From assembly GCF_000485595.1 (NCBI RefSeq), contig NW_014577679.1, forward strand, positions 100,406 through 147,408: DNA of 47,003 nt, read 5' to 3'. The position numbers and the translations under genes were made by a program. The stretch is from Priapulus caudatus. Lineage: Eukaryota; Priapulida; Priapulimorpha; Priapulimorphida; Priapulidae. This document shows, in pieces, positions 45,804 through 47,003 of the stretch (positions are counted from its first letter, which is position 1; each line of letters starts with the position of its first letter). The notes beneath the pieces were generated by a model that saw only the letters and a program-made list of their open reading frames with translations, searched no databases and was not told where the DNA came from.

Positions 45804-47003
45804 GGGACTTAATGCTAAAATGTATGGGCACAGGCCATACATATATCGAGAGCACTGTTGTGCCCATCGAAATTACTGATTATATAACTAGACACAAACC
45901 ATGACAGTCATTACTTCTAACCAAAGATTCCATATCGGAAAGCCTGCCTTGCCTGTTGTATTTGTCTCTTATACACAACTGTGTAACTGTAACTATGTTA
46001 ACTTAACATACATGTAGGAATAGATGACTAATATGGAATAGACAAATCAAGCAAATTATAATTCTTGTTGAAGCCATGTCCACCATTGTCCACCATGTTT
46101 GAGCTCCGTAGAATAAAAATTTACAAGATATTTTGGTACTTAAATCTTCCTTTTATTATTTCCTTACGATAATGTATGTCAGTATGTTATGTGTGCATGT
46201 TAATAATTGATAACCCTCAAGTTAGTTTCATCCCAACATTACATCCCCCCAAAGATAGAAAGAGATTAGAAAATCTAAGCATACACATCACAGCATTTTC
46301 CCGTATGGCAGCCATATTGGATTTGACCATTGAACAGCCCAAAAAACTCAAATCGATGTAAGAACATCATAATCAGATTCTCTGACCCGACAAACCCCAT
46401 AAATATATAAACTTTTATCATACTAGCCCTTTCCCTTTTGGAACTACACTTGATCTTTAGCTCAGATGGCGGCCATCTTGGATTTGCCAATATGCGGCCC
46501 CAGGGGCGCCCTTCTTGGCGCCGCAGAAATCGTAATAGTATGGTATAAGCTACCTCTGGACCAAATTTAGTACTTTTAGAAGAATCTGCACTAAACAACC
46601 CTATATAGCCCTAACAGCCCTGACTATTAAGGATACTCTCCACTTGCGCAAGGTATTGCTCTCGTGAAGATTAAACGTTTATTGGCGAATTAATCAAATC
46701 AATTACTTGTTTATTTATAGAGGAGATATATCTCTATGCTCAAGCCAAAAATTTCATGAAATTTCCAGCCCCTAATTATGTTACCACACAAATTTTGATA
46801 TTTTATGTAAAAATGGTATTTTGGATATTTCTCAACTACCAGAGAGGAGTGAGGATACAAAATTTTTGCCACAGTTAAGCACAATATGGACCAAAACAAT
46901 CCGTCAGGATTTTGCTTTAATTTACATATTTACGAGAAAACTCGAAAAAACTGCTTAAAAATCAAGTTATGTGTAAAAATAGAAAATTTTAGCGAATAAA
47001 GAG
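45170..47003 (+). mobile_element. right arm A2 of the head-to-head element (runs off the window)
   Basis: Near-identical to A1 from 38361 to 40219; the stretch 45800-46330 differs from 38990-39560 by only a handful of bases. It contains both hairpins. Beyond about 46640 it has no counterpart in the left arm. Confidence 0.75.

Larger units (their letters stand above)
40552..47003. repeat. block E2, second copy of the ~7 kb segment (runs off the window)
   Basis: See E1. The last base, 47003, corresponds to about 40219 in E1, so about 330 bp of the unit remain outside. E2 simple-sequence tracts: GT-rich 41405-41560, (GAY)n 41580-41890, CTGY 42335-42455, (GA)n 42598-42812, TAGTAC palindromes 43290-43365. 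Open frames over these tracts are artefacts. Confidence 0.92.

Overview
This is a metazoan nuclear genome window, most likely from a non-insect protostome. The coding content is a few spliced exons from two receptor genes, one ionotropic receptor (IR/iGluR) and one allatotropin/orexin-type GPCR, spread through long AT- and microsatellite-rich non-coding DNA. Interstitial telomere-like blocks are TTAGGG, not the TTAGG of insects. There are no operons, bacterial genes or CRISPR arrays. I cannot name the species; annelid, mollusc, priapulid or brachiopod would all fit.

Layout. 0-3.6 kb: a noisy ~72-bp minisatellite, then (CT)n and GT-rich tracts. 3.74-5.08 kb: the large 3' exon of an IR-type receptor on the + strand, whose last coding bases and stop codon are the first unit of a 98-bp tandem array (5.05-5.56 kb). 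5.6-13.8 kb: microsatellites, a ~41-bp minisatellite (7.36-8.65 kb), a 25-N gap and no recognisable gene. 13.6-20.8 kb and 22.0-29.1 kb: two near-copies of one ~7 kb block (D1, D2; offset about 8.35 kb) separated by ~1.2 kb and a second 25-N gap. Each carries a MITE with TTAAAGGC ends, nested foldback repeats, telomere-like hexamers and one TM6 exon of the GPCR on the - strand. 29.4-31.44 kb: a minisatellite and (CA)n inside the GPCR intron. 31.45-31.84 kb: the TM3-TM5 exon of the GPCR. 31.9-32.5 kb: degenerate TAGGGR hexamers. 33.2-47.0 kb: a second tandemly doubled ~7 kb block (E1, E2). Each E copy contains a head-to-head pair of a frameshifted repeat gene family with a TGCDT motif and a Cys-rich tail, four copies in all.

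How it fits together. The GPCR runs right to left. Its TM3-TM5 exon ends with one base of a split codon and the TM6 exon begins with the other two, so both belong to one transcript with an intron of at least 5.6 kb. The exons for TM1-2 and TM7 were not found. The IR gene lies on the opposite strand and converges on it. Everything else looks like mobile-element or satellite sequence.

Quality warning. The paired blocks differ mostly by single-base insertions and deletions, both gaps are exactly 25 N, and some arrays switch abruptly from clean to noisy. This looks like unpolished long-read sequence, so frameshifts here should not be read as pseudogenisation without raw-read support, and the tandem duplications may be assembly redundancy.
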